A DNA stretch of 64,000 bases from Theocolax elegans (taxonomy: Eukaryota > Arthropoda > Insecta > Hymenoptera > Cerocephalidae), in NCBI GenBank assembly GCA_026168455.1, contig CM047426.1, positions 46,769,973-46,833,972 of the forward strand. Direction: 5' to 3'. Shown one piece after another: positions 1 through 9,539 of this stretch (position 1 is its first letter; the number at the start of each line of letters is the position of its first letter). The notes beneath the pieces were generated by a model. The model was not told the DNA's origin. It ran no database searches and worked only from the letters and a program-made list of their open reading frames with translations. The translations under genes were made by a program, and so were the position numbers.

Positions 1-207
1 CGGTGGGCTTTCCCCCAACAGTATGAGCTGAGGTGGAGATGGAGTGACGCCGTCTCCTGCCTCCAGGTCTCGGGCGTCCGGCGATATTGCGCGACGATTT
101 CTGGCCGCCTCCTTCTCAAACCGGCGGTGGCCTTCTTCGTCGCGCTCGATCGCTCTTTGTTGGAGCATCTGCTCCGTCAGGGCGATCAACTCGCCGTTTG
201 GGTCCAT
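1..207 (-). CDS. Partial ORF downstream of gypsy integrase, runs off window
   Basis: An ATG at 207-205 opens 69 codons without a stop to the window edge. The start reads MDPNGELIALTEQML, followed by a charged, probably helical segment rich in E and R, then a proline-containing stretch near TPSPPQLIL. It lies about 190 bases 3' of the integrase stop on the same strand, where gypsy-type elements may carry a third ORF (env-like or other). No signal peptide or membrane segment is visible, so an envelope role is not supported. It could instead be the gag start of a second element. I do not recognise the protein. What is seen is the open frame and the position; the role is unknown. Confidence 0.45.
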   Translation of the reverse strand, partial: MDPNGELIALTEQMLQQRAIERDEEGHRRFEKEAARNRRAISPDARDLEAGDGVTPSPPQLILLGESPP

Positions 208-211
208 CTGG

Positions 212-395
212 GAGCTGAAATAAAACAGAAGCTTATTAGTCATAATTAAAATATAAATTACGAATAAGGGAGAATTGCCCATTCACTCACACACAAGTAT
301 TCTCAAATATCACTCTCTCAATGCATGGCATACAGTTACCAGGCCCAACCTTCGATAACTGTTCTCATGCGAACCGATACGCAACCCTTACTGCT
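212..395 (-). other. Spacer between integrase and 3' ORF, with hairpins
   Basis: This non-coding spacer holds two clear inverted repeats. GAGAAT (270-275) pairs with ATTCTC (299-304) across a loop containing CACTCACACACAAG. ACAGTTA (332-338) pairs with TAACTGT (356-362). The CA-rich loop matches loops in the hairpin-rich blocks at 6531-6573 and 9853-11139, which suggests a shared element family. Confidence 0.45.
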
Positions 396-1781
396 TTACT
401 TGACGACCCGAGGTGGTACATATCTTTTTACATCAGATATGTGTACCTCGGTCCGTTTCCGACCGGACTCTTCTAGTCTCAGAATTACTGGAGATAGTAC
501 TTCTTTAACTTCGAAGGGTCCGTCATACTTTGGTGCAAGCTTAGCAGATATGCCCTTCGCACCTTGGGAAAGCGTTCGGCACTTCCTCATGACTAGATCT
601 CCGACCTGAAATGAGGCAATACGTCTGTTTCTGTTGTAGGTCTTTTCTTGACGTCTTTGCTCCTCGTCAATGTATTTCTTGACCAAGTCGCGTAGAGCAT
701 CAAGTCTTTTAAGACGATCTAGCCATACTTCGGGATTGTCCAGGATCTTAAATTCCTGTTTTTCCACTTCCCTGCGGAGACTCTTCACAGGTTGTGGGTG
801 ACGCCCGAAGTTTAAGAACGCGGGTGAGACTTTGGTACTCGACTGCATTGCCGTGTTTATTGCATGACGAAATTCGTGCAAGTGTGTGTCCCACCCACGA
901 TGATCCGAATCCACAAACGTCGCAATCATCGTTTTTAACGTTCTATTTGTTCTCTCCACTGGGTTGGCTTGTGGTCGGTAAGGAGGGGTTCTGACATGTT
1001 TTATGCCATACTCCTCCAGCATTCGCGACATGATGCCGTTGATGAACTCCGTCCCATTATCCGTTATTAGGAAATCCGGCGTTTCCCAACGGAAGACTAC
1101 GAGTTCCTCGAATGCTTTCGACACCGACTTACCGGTCGCCGTACGTAATGGTTTGAGCTCTATCCACCTTGTAAACAAGTCTTGAAATACTATGATGTAT
1201 TTGTATTGACTTTTACTACGTGGAAGCTCCATTACGTCTGCTGCCACAACAGCCCAGGGTCTCTCAATGTTACGTTTACCCATCAAGCCTTGAGGACCTG
1301 CTTGAGACGTCTTATAGCTCTGACAGATCAGACACTGTAAAACAAATTGGCGGGTATCGTGGTAGATACCTGGCCAATAATAGTCTCTCGCAACACGTTC
1401 GTAAGTCTTTTCGACTCCCATATGACCCATGGATGGGTGGAAATGAGAATCTACTAAGACTCGGTTCCTCTGCTCTAAGGGTAGAACAAGGCGCCAGCCT
1501 TCTTCTCGTTCTGTTACAGAGTCCAAGAGTTTATCACTTGTAAAACGATATAGCATATCATCCTCAATTTTCCACTCCGGAAATTTCTGAGGGCATGAGC
1601 GTACATCGTTTAACCTAGCAATATACCATGGGTCTGTAATTACTTCGAACGAGGCAATCTCTTCTTCGTCGGGGTCCTGGGTTGACGGCACGAGAAAGCG
1701 CGTCCGGACATAGTGCAAGGCTCCTTTCTTATGCACTATTTCAAAGTCCCATTGCTGCATTTCAAGTATCCATCGTGCCAA
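396..1781 (-). pseudogene. Ty3/gypsy integrase with RNase H tail, duplicate copy A
   Basis: The first 25 or so residues (WILEMQQWDFEIVHKKGAL) are the end of a retroelement RNase H domain. Next comes an HHCC zinc finger (H115, H120, C150, C153) and the integrase core with the acidic triad at D182 (ADVMEL), D241 (TDNGTEF) and E276 (NPVERTNR). A GPF/Y-type module near residues 419-430 (KYDGPFEVKEVL) and the stop follow. The family joins retroelement DNA to host DNA. There is no RT domain upstream, so this piece is detached from its polymerase. Residues about 25-36 differ from copy B because compensating one-base indels shift the frame locally. The true start is not an ATG here; the piece is the 3' end of a longer pol. 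Confidence 0.85.
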
Positions 1782-3170
1782 CCTACCGACGGCTCTCTGA
1801 GATTTTTGAGCAACTACTACGACACTACTCCCTTCTCCACCAAGGGCTTCTTGTCCTCTTTACTAGGTGTCCGACCTGAAAAGGCAATACGTCTGTTTCT
1901 GTTGTAGGTCTTTTCTTGACGTCTTTGCTCCTCGTCAATGTATTTCTTGACCAAGTCGCGTAGAGCATCAAGTCTTTTAAGACGATCTAGCCATACTTCG
2001 GGATTGTCCAGGATCTTAAATTCCTGTTTTTCCACTTCCCTGCGGAGACTCTTCACAGGTTGTGGATGACGCCCGAAGTTTAAGAACGCGGGTGAGACTT
2101 TGGTACTCGACTGCATTGCCGTGTTTATTGCATGACGAAATTCGTGCAAGTGTGTCCCACCCACGATGATCCGAATCCACAAACGTCGCAATCATCGTTT
2201 TTAACGTTCTATTTGTTCTCTCCACTGGGTTGGCTTGTGGTCGGTAAGGAGGGGTTCTGACATGTTTTATGCCATACTCCTCCAGCATTCGCGACATGAT
2301 GCCGTTGATGAACTCCGTCCCATTATCCGTTATTAGGAAATCTGGCGTTTCCCAACGGAAGACTACGAGTTCCTCGAATGCTTTCGACACCGACTTACCG
2401 GTCGCCGTACGTAATGGTTTGAGCTCTATCCACCTTGTAAACAAGTCTTGAAATACTATGATGTATTTGTATTGACTTTTACTACGTGGAAGCTCCATTA
2501 CGTCTGCTGCCACAACAGCCCAGGGTCTCTCAATGTTACGTTTACCCATCAAGCCTTGAGGACCTGCTTGAGACGTCTTATAGCTCTGACAGATCAGACA
2601 CTGTAAAACAAATTGGCGGGTATCGTGGTAGATACCTGGCCAATAATAGTCTCTCGCAACACGTTCGTAAGTCTTTTCGACTCCCATATGACCCATGGAT
2701 GGGTGGAAATGAGAATCTACTAAGACTCGGTTCCTCTGCTCTAAGGGTAGAACAAGGCGCCAGCCTTCTTCTCGTTCTGTTACAGAGTCCAAGAGTTTAT
2801 CACTTGTAAAACGATATAGCATATCATCCTCAATTTTCCACTCCGGAAATTTCTGAGGGCATGAGCGTACATCGTTTAACCTAGCAATATACCATGGGTC
2901 TGTAATTACTTCGAACGAGGCAATCTCTTCTTCGTCGGGGTCTGGGTTGACGGCACGAGGAAAGCGCGTCCGGAACATAGTGCAAGGCTCCTTTCTTATG
3001 CACTATTTCAAAGTCCCATTGCTGCATTTCAAGTATCCATCGTGCCAACCTACCCGACGGCTCTCTGAGATTTTTGAGCCAACTACTCGACAACTACCTT
3101 CTCCACCAAGGGCTCGTTGTTGAGGACAATTTCCTTCTCCACCAAGGGCTTCTTGTCCTCTTTACTAGGT
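606..3170 (-). repeat. Tandem duplication of the integrase segment (period 1,266)
   Basis: Two direct copies run from about 606 to 1870 and about 1871 to 3170. The junction reads TACTAGGTGT followed by CCGACCTGAA, while the outer borders continue differently on each side. Small indels distinguish the copies. This could be a real unequal exchange or an assembly duplication. Confidence 0.8.
1817..3093 (-). pseudogene. Ty3/gypsy integrase with RNase H tail, duplicate copy B
   Basis: This is a second copy of the integrase segment, displaced by 1,266 bases from copy A and nearly identical to it. The same RNase H tail (3093-2979), HHCC finger and D, D, E core are present. The frame is broken near 2150-2160, where a two-base difference in the TGTGTCCCACCC stretch shifts reading, so the C-terminal part (2191-1871) continues in another frame. 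At about 1870 it joins into the start of copy A. A further frame change near 2970 separates the RNase H tail from the zinc finger. Both copies are non-functional as written. Confidence 0.8.
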
Positions 3171-3574
3171 GTGTCACAACGGGGTGACGATGAGCAACAA
3201 CCAAGGTCGTTCACTCCGATGGTGCTAAGCGGCTGAGATAACGATCTCTTTACACCTTCTTCACCAATAATATCTCTGCTATCAGAGTATATTTGCCTTT
3301 GGAGTTCCTTAGACCAATCTTTAGCCTCACGCTTTTCTTGGTCTAATAAGGTTCCTTGTTCTGTTTTACCTTGCAAAGCTCGGGTGGGATTGACAGGTTG
3401 TGTTCTAAGAACTTTTCCATCTGTTACACTCAGACTTACTTTCAACACCAACTTCGGTCTGAGAGGGAATTTGATCTCCGTTAAGGACTTTAGAGAAGTC
3501 AGCAAATGATTTGCTAGACTTCTTAAAGAGTTTAGAGGGTTCTCCAACCTTAAACTCTTGCCCTTGTAAACCAT
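3083..3574 (-). pseudogene. Linker between gag and integrase, protease/RT region deleted
   Basis: An open frame of 163 codons directly follows gag on the same strand. It contains two related motifs (DKKPLVEK and EPLVEKVVVE) near its end and is lysine/glutamate rich. No aspartic protease DTG/DSG motif and no RT motifs (for example YxDD) are visible, and within about 20 bases the sequence passes into the RNase H tail. I infer that the start of pol survives, and that protease, RT and most of RNase H were removed by an internal deletion. This makes the copy dependent on another element for replication. Confidence 0.55.
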
Positions 3575-3583
3575 GCGGTTTAC

Positions 3584-5693
3584 TTACTGCAGTGCAGGGC
3601 GCCCGGGGCAGCTCGGGTGCCCTGCGTTCAGGTTTCCCACGTTTTGGAGGAACCTGACGCAGTTAGGACATGTTTGGAGTGTAACGCCACTAGTTCCACA
3701 CAGCTGGCACTCCTTTGCTACCAATTCGGTAGAGCACTGCTCAGCGGAGTGCCCAATGTTTCCGCATCGGTAGCATGTTCGGCTCGGGCAATCCGACGAC
3801 CTATGACCGACTTTTTGGCATGTGAAACACACGCCGACAAAGTTGGTACTCAGGTTCGTTGGATTTACTGCCGTCGCCTGTGGTTGCACATACCTCACCA
3901 GGTTTTGTGCCATTTGTGGGACAAAAACGTTTTGCTGGGGCAGTTGAGAATTCGTCAAAACACGTCTTTCTCTTTTGCCCGAGCTCTGTTTTTGTTGCCC
4001 AGGTGACTGTTGAGAAACAGGCACATACAATAAGGATTTCGAATTGGAGGCACTCACTCCGTTATTTGATTTGCCGTATCGTTTCTGAAAACTATTAGCG
4101 ACGTTGGAAGTACCGTAGACAGCGGCTGCTTCGTATTCGCTTGAAGAAGAGTTTGGCGAGTTTTTCGCACTTTTCTTGCTCTTCTTCTTAATAGTTTTCT
4201 TCGACGACTGTTTATCCGCATGAGAAGACTCATCCTTACTCTTTTCGGTAACAGTCGCCACTTTGCCCGAAACTCGTGCTCCACCACTCTGTTTCGGGAA
4301 AGCTTCTGGTACGAGCTTCTCGCGCTTAACGTTGGAACTGGAAAATTTCGTGTCCCATGTTAAATGCTGCTCGTACTCTTTACCGTAGCTTGTCAAATCA
4401 GAGAAATTCCTGATTTGACGTACTGGTATGTACCTACGGTAATCTGGCCTCATCTGCGAGTAGGCCATCTTCACCTGTTGTTCTAATGAGGGAGGGCTTT
4501 TAAACTTATTTACGATCGCTCTGAAACAGTTCAAGAACGTCGTAGCCTTTTCTCCCTCATTTTGTGTTCTTGATCGAAGTTCCATGAGTAAATCTTCGTC
4601 ATTTATTATACGGCCATACTCATTTAGGAACTCGATCTCAAAATCACGCCAATCTCGAAGAGATGGCTGAACTGTTCTATACCAGAACAGTGCTGATTTT
4701 GAGAACACATTGGGCAGGGCACTGAACATCCTGCGATCTGAGAACTCGTTGTCATTTCTGAAGTCGTGCAAACGGTTCAGAAATTCTTCCGCGTCCTTTT
4801 TGGTCTCACCATCAAAGGACATGTTCCAGATACGCAGCTCTCGTGCGCACCCTGTCCGTTCGTGCGTTCGGTTATCGTCTTCACGATACCTTGGCCTGGC
4901 TTCGTAGGACTCTCTTTCCCGACGGTCGTCTCTATTATCCGTCCGGGAACTCCTACGCCTGCTGGTAGAAGGATTCCTATTCTCTTGTCGGCCTTCAGCC
5001 GCCCTACGAGAATCGGATCTCCTACGAGCAGGTTCGCGATCAGACTGATACCCATCGGACGAATCCGTCTGAGTGCACTGATCGCAAGTGGCCACCGCAC
5101 GTTTCTCTCGAGGCGTTTCTCTACGTCTGTCCGACCTCTCTTTGTGACCTTGCTCCGGAATTTCCGTCTGTGCTCGGTCGTCGAGTTTACGGTTGGACTG
5201 ACGTTTATGAGTACGTCTCTCCGTACAGCTTTCACGACGTTCATCGTTGCTTGAGGCTCTACTCACAGAACGATGGTGTCGTGAATTTCTGTTTGGAGTC
5301 GTGTACTCACGCCTCTCTCTTCTATCTTGTCCTTCACAAGTCTTAGAAGAGGTCTCACGATGTCTCTGTTCAAATCTCGGTTTTTCGTAAGATTGAACAC
5401 TGACGTCATTAGGAAGGTCATATCCATTCCTATCATCAACAAATTGACGTTCGGTTGTATTAGCTTCAGGTTGCCTGTTGTCGTATTGTCTAGAGGTGTA
5501 TCCTCGTGACGTACGACGGTCGGCTTCCGTCTGCGAACCCAAGTCAAAATGTTGTGTTGGCACTTCACTCTCTCTAGTGCCAAGATGTCCACTGTTTCTC
5601 TGCTCTTCAATTGGGAGGTAATGTGCGGGTGTATAAAAACCTCCGAGTTGAGCAGTCGTCACGGTCGTAACCGTCGACGTAGTGGTTGTGCAC
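3584..5693 (-). pseudogene. gag: Ty3/gypsy Gag-like polyprotein
   Basis: A long frame of about 692 codons (reliably open from about 5693). The N-terminal third is very rich in R, E, S and D and likely disordered. The middle carries a retrotransposon gag-type domain (LRIWNMSFDGETKKDAEEFL onwards, with a FWYR stretch). Near the C-terminus there are two perfect CCHC knuckles (residues about 612-625 and 630-643) and a third cysteine pair motif (about 652-665). Gag packages the element RNA into particles. The frame has no ATG at its 5' end: it stays open through TSCTTTTSTVTT up to a TAA near 5720. The related fragment at 8904 shows an ATG start lost from this copy. Translation would therefore need another start. 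Confidence 0.8.
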
Positions 5694-5800
5694 GAGGTTT
5701 TCGCGTACCCGATTAAATTAATTAATTAATGTAATTAATATAAACCGTTGGGCCGCGTTGCCCAATACCGCGCACACAATTAATTTATTATTGATCCGAA

Positions 5801-5816
5801 CTGCGGGCTGTCGCCA
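5801..5816 (-). promoter_or_regulatory. Candidate primer binding site
   Basis: On the minus strand TGGCGACAGCCCGCAG lies between gag and the putative LTR, where a tRNA primer site should be. Similar motifs follow LTR-like ends at 13618 (TCGGCGACAGCAG) and 57909 (TGGTGACAGCGG). The matching tRNA cannot be named from sequence alone. Confidence 0.4.
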
Positions 5817-5831
5817 GGAACGCGAGTTCGC

Positions 5832-6666
5832 TGGGACGATCGGTATGGAGGATTCGGGCAATCCTCCTTGCCTCGACACGAATTATAAATTTAAAGGATG
5901 TCGGCGGGAGCGGGGAGAAATAAAATAAACACTCAATTAATTAAAAATAAAAATAAATAAAATATTTATTTTAACATATTTAACAAGATGGCCATCCAGG
6001 CCGTGTGCCGCGACAAATATTGCTTCGCGCGGGCGGAAGTCCGGGAGTCAACCGGATCGAGATCCTCGCCTGCGGTTGACTCCTTCCTGAACCCCGCTAT
6101 TCGGGTACCGGCGTACCCGAATACACTCCCGATGTACTCACACACATACACTCGGGGGAAGGGGGGAAACACGCGGTAATACAAGAGGACTTACCGGGGT
6201 GCGCCCCGTGGATGGCCTAGCCGATCCTTGTCCCTGTGTCCTCCTGGGCAACGGAGGACGACGTCGGCTGCGGTGGTGGAAGGCGGCCCTGTGCCGCGGC
6301 GAGTGCCTCGCGAACCGCGTCCGCACTCACACAACACTTCCCGTCCTTGCTCACACTCACCAAGTCACTCGCGGCTCACTCACGAGGATGTTCCGGGTAA
6401 CCGATGGCTTTGTTGCGCCTCACGCGCCTTATTAGCCGTAAACACTATATTCGGAACCGGAAAGATTTTTGTCCGCCTCGATCGGCGGATCGGGACATAC
6501 TACTTAGGCAATCGCCTAATTTTCGAAAAAGGGATGAGAGTGGGGAACACACACACACTCGCGCTCTCATCCCTACGTACCATTGCGCGCGTAATTGTAC
6601 ACTTCGATCGACGTAAACAAATGTCGTCGGTTGGCCTTGACATACCAAAGGCTCCGACGACTTACA
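5832..6666 (-). repeat. Candidate 5' LTR of the minus-strand gypsy element, hairpin-rich
   Basis: Read on the minus strand this block starts TGTAAGTCGTCGG at 6666 and could end CA at 5832, just before the primer site. It carries many strong stems: GGAGGATT (5847-5854) with 5860-5867; GGAGTCAACCG (6044-6054) with 6073-6083; TATTCGGGTAC (6098-6108) with 6113-6123; GTCCTCC (6238-6244) with 6253-6259; GGGATGAGAG (6531-6540) with 6564-6573; GTCGTCGG (6623-6630) with 6654-6661. No second LTR is in the window to confirm the ends. Overlapping short ORFs on both strands look like chance. Confidence 0.4.
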
Positions 6667-6733
6667 TTTAACAGAATTTAAATGCTTCGTTTGCCGCGAA
6701 AAGATTGTGTGATGATTTCCGTCACAATATATA

Positions 6734-7725
6734 GGATATTCCACACGAAGTGGTCCGATGAAAATTTTAAAATGCTCCAAATTTTGGGTCCGTATTGCAA
6801 ATATTTCTCAGAATACAGAAAAAAATTTTTAGATACTGGAATTTATTTGATCATAAGTTATTCTAACCTCAAAAAGTGAATTTTTTTAAGTTTTTTTCAA
6901 CACCAGCTGGGTTTACCGCTATTTAACTCATAATCTATCAACTTTTACTATAGAACATTATATGTAACATTCGTTGCTAATTGTGTCTAGAATTTATTCT
7001 TCTAGGTTAGAATTTCTAATTACAGGGTGAATGTTATATAAACTACATGTCAATATTTAACTCAAAAAAAGTGTAAGTGCGCTACAATTGATTTTTCACA
7101 AAAATTAACATAGTAATTCCCATTTAAATTTTTAAAAAAATTTCGTGTTTTTTTAAATTACCTTAACTTTTTACAGAATTGGAGGCCATAAAAATGCTAC
7201 AGACCATTTGAAAGGTATTGCTCCAAGCTTTCTTTTAGATTTTTGGATACAAAAATCAATTGTGGCGCACTTACACTTTTTTTGAGTTAAATATTGACAT
7301 GTAGTTTATATAAGATTCACCTTGAAATTAGAAATTCTAACCTAGAAGAATAAATTCTAGACAAAAAAAACTCTAAATTTTATCTTTTCCGATTTGATTA
7401 ATATACGCTATATATAGATCAATGTTTACATTTGGATTGTCAGTTTGACATTTGAATAGTTATGCCATAAACGAATTTATTGTATAAACACACGTAAGTA
7501 AAAAAACTTTTTGTGTGGTTTCAATTTTGTATTCTTGTTAACCAAATTATAAATAAACAGAACCTCAAATTCAAAAATTCACTTTTCGATGTTAGAATAA
7601 CTTATGATCAAATGAATTCCAGTATCCAAAAATTTTTATCTGTATTCTGAGAAATATTTGCAATGTGTACCCACAATTTGGAGCATTTTAAAATTTTCAT
7701 CGGACCACTTCGTGTGGAATATCCC
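6734..7725. mobile_element. Fold-back MITE copy 1 (GGATATTCC family)
   Basis: A 992-bp element with long inverted termini. The left end is AGGATATTCCACACGAAGTG, and the right end is its inverse finishing ATATCCC at 7725. It lies in TA-rich flanks and has no coding capacity. The inner arms differ: the left carries a CACCAGCTGGGTTTACCGC segment, while the right carries a different segment with GATCAATGTTTAC. The order of these inner arms is reversed in copy 2. Confidence 0.8.
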
Positions 7726-8012
7726 ATGTATATATTATATTATTACAAAATTTATTATGATGCAGTAGAATAACTGACAATATATAATACATGCTAATAT
7801 CATAACCTAACATAACCTAATAGAAGTGCAACTTGAAATCGTAGTCCGTTTGCCGAATGTAGGAGGTGCGTGTGATCGTCGAGCCGAACTGTGCACGCAC
7901 CTTCTAAAGGGAACCGTCGTCTGCTAGTTCCTAACAAGCTCAGTCGAGATCAAGGTGCGCGGTAGCGCAACCAACGCAAGTATAATGCGCACTAGCACCT
8001 ATTAGACATCTA
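7726..8012. repeat. Block duplicated at 15933-16215
   Basis: About 285 bases following MITE copy 1 are nearly identical, in the same orientation, to the block following MITE copy 2. The block includes a stem of GGTGCGTG (about 7866) with CACGCACC (about 7896), found also near 16075, 54175 and 56210. Confidence 0.75.
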
Positions 8013-8239
8013 ACTGCACCTGCGGTTTTTTTATTTTTGAATATTAATATATAATATGTTAGTTACGTAACTTTTTATATCATATATTATTTCTTTTTTA
8101 ATATTTTTTCAGTTTATTAAGATTTCGATAAATTATTTTGTAATACTTTAAATAAAACTTCATGTAAATATCTGAGATGTCAAATTCTTTTACTCGGCTA
8201 TGTATTTTTCGATATCTTTTTCATCTCCTATATATATAT
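8013..8239. other. AT-rich spacer, no feature seen
   Basis: AT-rich sequence ending in a short TA run where the next MITE is inserted. I see no gene here. Confidence 0.5.
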
Positions 8240-8776
8240 GGGGTATTCCACGTGAAGTGGTCCGATCAAAATTTTAAAATGCACCAAATTTTGGGTATAC
8301 TTTGCAAATGTTTTTCAGAATACAGAAAAAAATTTTTAGGTACTGGAATCTATTTGCTCAAAAGTTGTTCTAACCTCAAAAAGTGAATTTTTCCATATTT
8401 TTTTCAACACCAGCTGGGTTTACCGCTATATAAGTCAAAATCTATCAACTTTTACTATAGAACATTATATGTAACATTCGTTGCTAATTATATCTAGAAT
8501 TTATTCTTCTGGGTTAGAATTTCTAATCTCAAGGTCAATGTTACATAAACTACATGTCAATATTCAACTTAAAAAAAGTGCAAGTGCGCCACCTTTGATT
8601 TTTTCATCCAAAAGTCTAAAAGAAAGCTTGAAGCAATACCTTTCAAATGGTTTGTAGCATTTTTATGGCCTCCAATTCTGTAAAAAGTTATGACAATTTA
8701 AAGAAAGACAAAAAATTCACAAAAATTAACATGGTATTTCCAATTTAAATTTTTAAAAAAATTTCGTGTTTCTTTC
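8240..8776. mobile_element. Truncated half of the GGATATTCC MITE (copy 3)
   Basis: It begins GGGGTATTCCACGTGAAGTG after a TA run and follows the left arm of copy 1, including the CACCAGCTGGGTTTACCGC segment. It stops at the centre of the palindrome, where it abuts a gypsy gag fragment at 8777. The right arm is absent, so this is a rearrangement breakpoint. Confidence 0.7.
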
Positions 8777-8904
8777 GGCCTTCAGCCGACCTACGAGAAT
8801 CGGATCTCCTACGAGTACCACTACGTCGTAACCGTCGACGTAGTGGTTGTGCACAAGCTTGCAGCCACCGAAACAGGAACATAGGGGATTGCAGTCGTGG
8901 TCAT
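8777..8904 (-). pseudogene. Chimeric gag 5' fragment
   Basis: An ATG at 8904-8902 begins a short gag-like frame (MTTTAIPYVPVSVAAS, then a TTTTSTVTT run) that matches the open 5' end of the main gag near 5690. It then jumps to sequence matching 4988-5032 of that gag, so several hundred bases are missing at about 8823. It supplies the gag start absent from the main copy. It begins 46 bases downstream of the stop of the 9537-8950 ORF. The join and truncation make it non-functional. Confidence 0.6.
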
Positions 8905-8949
8905 ATTTGCTCCCAGTACCTCGCCAAACCGTTTAGGTATAGCACCTGT

Positions 8950-9537
8950 TCATGCCAACTTCGGGCTTTGTGCAGTACTCATTGGCGAGTTTCTAGACTG
9001 ACCACTTGGTGACAGAGCTCCATCTTCTTCAAGAATGGGTGCTCTGTCACTAGCATCCCTTTCGCGATCCGATATTTCGGACTCGCAGGAAATTTCCGTT
9101 CCTGATGGGATCACACTCCCTTTCCTGGAACGAGGTTTCCTAATTTCCCATAGTTTCTGACATACTAGAGGTTTATGTGCAGGCTCTGCCCTTACATTCT
9201 CATCGTATTCAGGGAACCATGGTATTTCCAGATTAATGTCTACACATGTTATCCGGTAACACAAAAGGCGTTCGCGGCACTCCGCCTCTTCACCATTTGC
9301 GTTTAAACTTAGTTGCTCCAATTGGGCATACACTGCCTCAATCGGAAGCTTCTTCGTTTCCCGACGAATATCCCTAGCTATGCGTGATTCACGCATAAGC
9401 TGGGCCATTCGGGCTTCGTAGCTGCTGGCCATTATTTTTTTGACCAGCAGCAGCCGACGTGTTACGTCGGGAGAAGTACACTCAGCCGGGATTTCAGATG
9501 AAATCCCTAGTGTTTCAAATACTTCGGAAGTATCCAA
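8950..9537 (-). CDS. Extra ORF upstream of gag, SAP-like segment
   Basis: A frame of 195 codons. The first in-frame ATG is at 9432 (MASSYEARMAQLMRES), giving 160 residues; the stretch upstream starts after a TGA and lacks an ATG, so it may be spliced or broken. Residues about 62-92 (LPIEAVYAQLEQLSLN, then GEEAECRERLL) resemble the helix-turn-helix pattern of SAP-type domains seen in some gag proteins. That is a pattern-level impression only. The rest is acidic and serine rich. It ends 46 bases before a gag ATG on the same strand and follows the hairpin-rich leader. It may be an accessory gypsy ORF, or an N-terminal gag portion split by a frameshift. The function is unknown. Confidence 0.5.
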   Translation of the reverse strand: MDTSEVFETLGISSEIPAECTSPDVTRRLLLVKKIMASSYEARMAQLMRESRIARDIRRETKKLPIEAVYAQLEQLSLNANGEEAECRERLLCYRITCVDINLEIPWFPEYDENVRAEPAHKPLVCQKLWEIRKPRSRKGSVIPSGTEISCESEISDRERDASDRAPILEEDGALSPSGQSRNSPMSTAQSPKLA

Positions 9538-9539
9538 TT

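Noticed and set aside
4766..5254. Plus-strand ORF of 162 codons opposite gag
   Set aside because: Antisense of the R/E/S-rich gag region; no domain.
6199..6671. Overlapping ORFs up to 147 codons
   Set aside because: They lie in the hairpin-rich LTR-like block, with no conserved pattern.
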